Source: CAZMXS01 sp964570325
GTDB taxonomy: Bacteria > Verrucomicrobiota > Kiritimatiellia > CAIQIC01 > CAZMXS01
DNA: 33,821 nucleotides
Reading direction: 5' to 3'
Assembly (NCBI GenBank): GCA_964570325.1
Contig: CAZMXS010000051.1
Coordinates: forward strand, 1 to 33,821
In this document: positions 33,170-33,821 of the stretch, one piece after another
How the letters are laid out: the number at the start of each line of letters is the position of its first letter
Numbering within the stretch: the first letter of the stretch is position 1
Notes under the pieces: model-generated
Seen by the model: only the letters and a program-made list of their open reading frames with translations
Told to the model about the DNA's origin: nothing
The model's database searches: none
Translations under genes and position numbers: made by a program

Positions 33170-33821
33170 GAATCCCAGCCGCTTTATTCGTCGTGGGATA
33201 CTGCGCCGCCGGATGGGCGGCCCTGACGGCCGATCCGGAATCACCTCGTTTTTTTATTGCCCCGACGCTGGAATTGGCTGGCGGATACCGCGGCAACCGC
33301 TATTCCGATACCAACGCGCAAGGCGTCGCATTGTTCAATGCGGCGACTTCCGTGCAGGCCGACTGGCTTGGCCCCCGCAATCTGAACATGAGCCTGAACG
33401 TATCCTATGAAATCACCGAGTTCGCGGAGCACGGGTTCGGCCAGATTGGGCAAGGTGCGGTGGACTGGCAGATTTGGAAAACCGGGACCGAACTGGAGGC
33501 GGGGTATTCCCTGGCCGGCGGCGCCTATCGGGATTCCGGGATTCCGACGGACGACCTGAAATGGATTGAGTGGCGTCCGGCGGTCTATTATGCGCCAGCT
33601 TCCGCGCGTTGGATATGGTCGCTGGCCGGTTTGCTGGGCGCCGGCTGGTATGACTCCGCCGTCACCCAGGACGGCGACGGCAAGCGGAGTCAATACTACC
33701 AGTTGGGGCCGGGAGTGCAATGGTTGCCATCCGCTCGCATATCGGGTTGGCTAGAGGCCTACTACAATCAGTACGAATCCAATAACGACGACAGCGTATA
33801 TCGTGGGCCGGGGGTCCGCGG
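33166..33821 (+). CDS. Probable outer-membrane beta-barrel protein, 3' end cut by window edge
   Basis: The frame starts at the ATG overlapping the previous stop and stays open to the right edge (218 residues visible). A signal peptide (MRIPAALFVVGYCAAGWAAL) is followed by alternating polar/non-polar strands rich in Tyr, Trp and Gly. Examples are FIAPTLELAGGYRGNRYSD, NMSLNVSYEITEFAEHG, TGTELEAGYSLAGGAYRD and ISGWLEAYYNQYES, the pattern of outer-membrane barrels. No known family signature was seen. Its coupling with the helical secreted protein suggests a functional pair. Confidence 0.72.
   Translation, partial: MRIPAALFVVGYCAAGWAALTADPESPRFFIAPTLELAGGYRGNRYSDTNAQGVALFNAATSVQADWLGPRNLNMSLNVSYEITEFAEHGFGQIGQGAVDWQIWKTGTELEAGYSLAGGAYRDSGIPTDDLKWIEWRPAVYYAPASARWIWSLAGLLGAGWYDSAVTQDGDGKRSQYYQLGPGVQWLPSARISGWLEAYYNQYESNNDDSVYRGPGVR

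Overview
The window is about 33.8 kb of GC-rich, densely coded DNA from a Gram-negative bacterium. It has outer-membrane factors, lipoproteins and a beta-barrel, so a double membrane is certain. Secreted proteins rich in Thr-Asn, 'VGGxFTxIGG' propeller repeats, a recurring C-terminal ending of the type '...(F/Y)(F/Y)RL', and a LacI regulator beside a GH31 lipoprotein suggest the PVC group (Verrucomicrobiota or Kiritimatiellota). That placement is inference; there is no rRNA gene or other marker to settle it. I saw no tRNA, rRNA, CRISPR array, insertion sequence or phage gene.

Layout. (1) 1-5666, + strand: a tripartite RND efflux operon (adaptor cut by the left edge, permease, outer-membrane factor) with overlapping genes. 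(2) 5757-8126, - strand: a secreted protein of 14 propeller-type repeats. (3) 8388-13156: a LacI-family repressor and a divergent GH31 lipoprotein with a long modular C-terminus, sharing a 41-bp promoter region. (4) 13264-16668, - strand: hypA, hypF and hypC ([NiFe]-hydrogenase maturation) followed by a STAS protein; hypB, hypD, hypE and hydrogenase genes are absent here. (5) 16839-19562, + strand: a large secreted protein of unknown function with an inserted carbohydrate-binding-like module, then a 343-bp gene-free stretch with GC hairpins. (6) 19906-22538, - strand: two overlapping paralogous genes for membrane-anchored helical proteins with LTxxQ-like motifs. (7) 22667-29444, + strand: a second complete RND efflux operon, transcribed divergently from (6). 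Its outer-membrane factor carries an N-terminal periplasmic-binding-protein-like domain. (8) 29510-32115, - strand: a membrane-anchored HEAT-repeat protein and a secreted protein with a circularly permuted NlpC/P60-like domain. (9) 32396 to the right edge: a helical secreted protein translationally coupled to an outer-membrane beta-barrel cut by the edge.

How parts may work together. The most unusual unit is regions (6) and (7). A sensor-like domain fused to a TolC protein, an adaptor and a permease sit back to back with two envelope-anchored proteins. The 128-bp gap between them holds two outward-facing perfect TATAAT boxes close enough for common control. A stress- or ligand-responsive efflux module is a reasonable hypothesis but is unproven. 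Non-coding signals of note are a heptad-phased repeat inside operon (7), a 46-bp dyad near 32,257, and nested dyads before the 16,839 gene.
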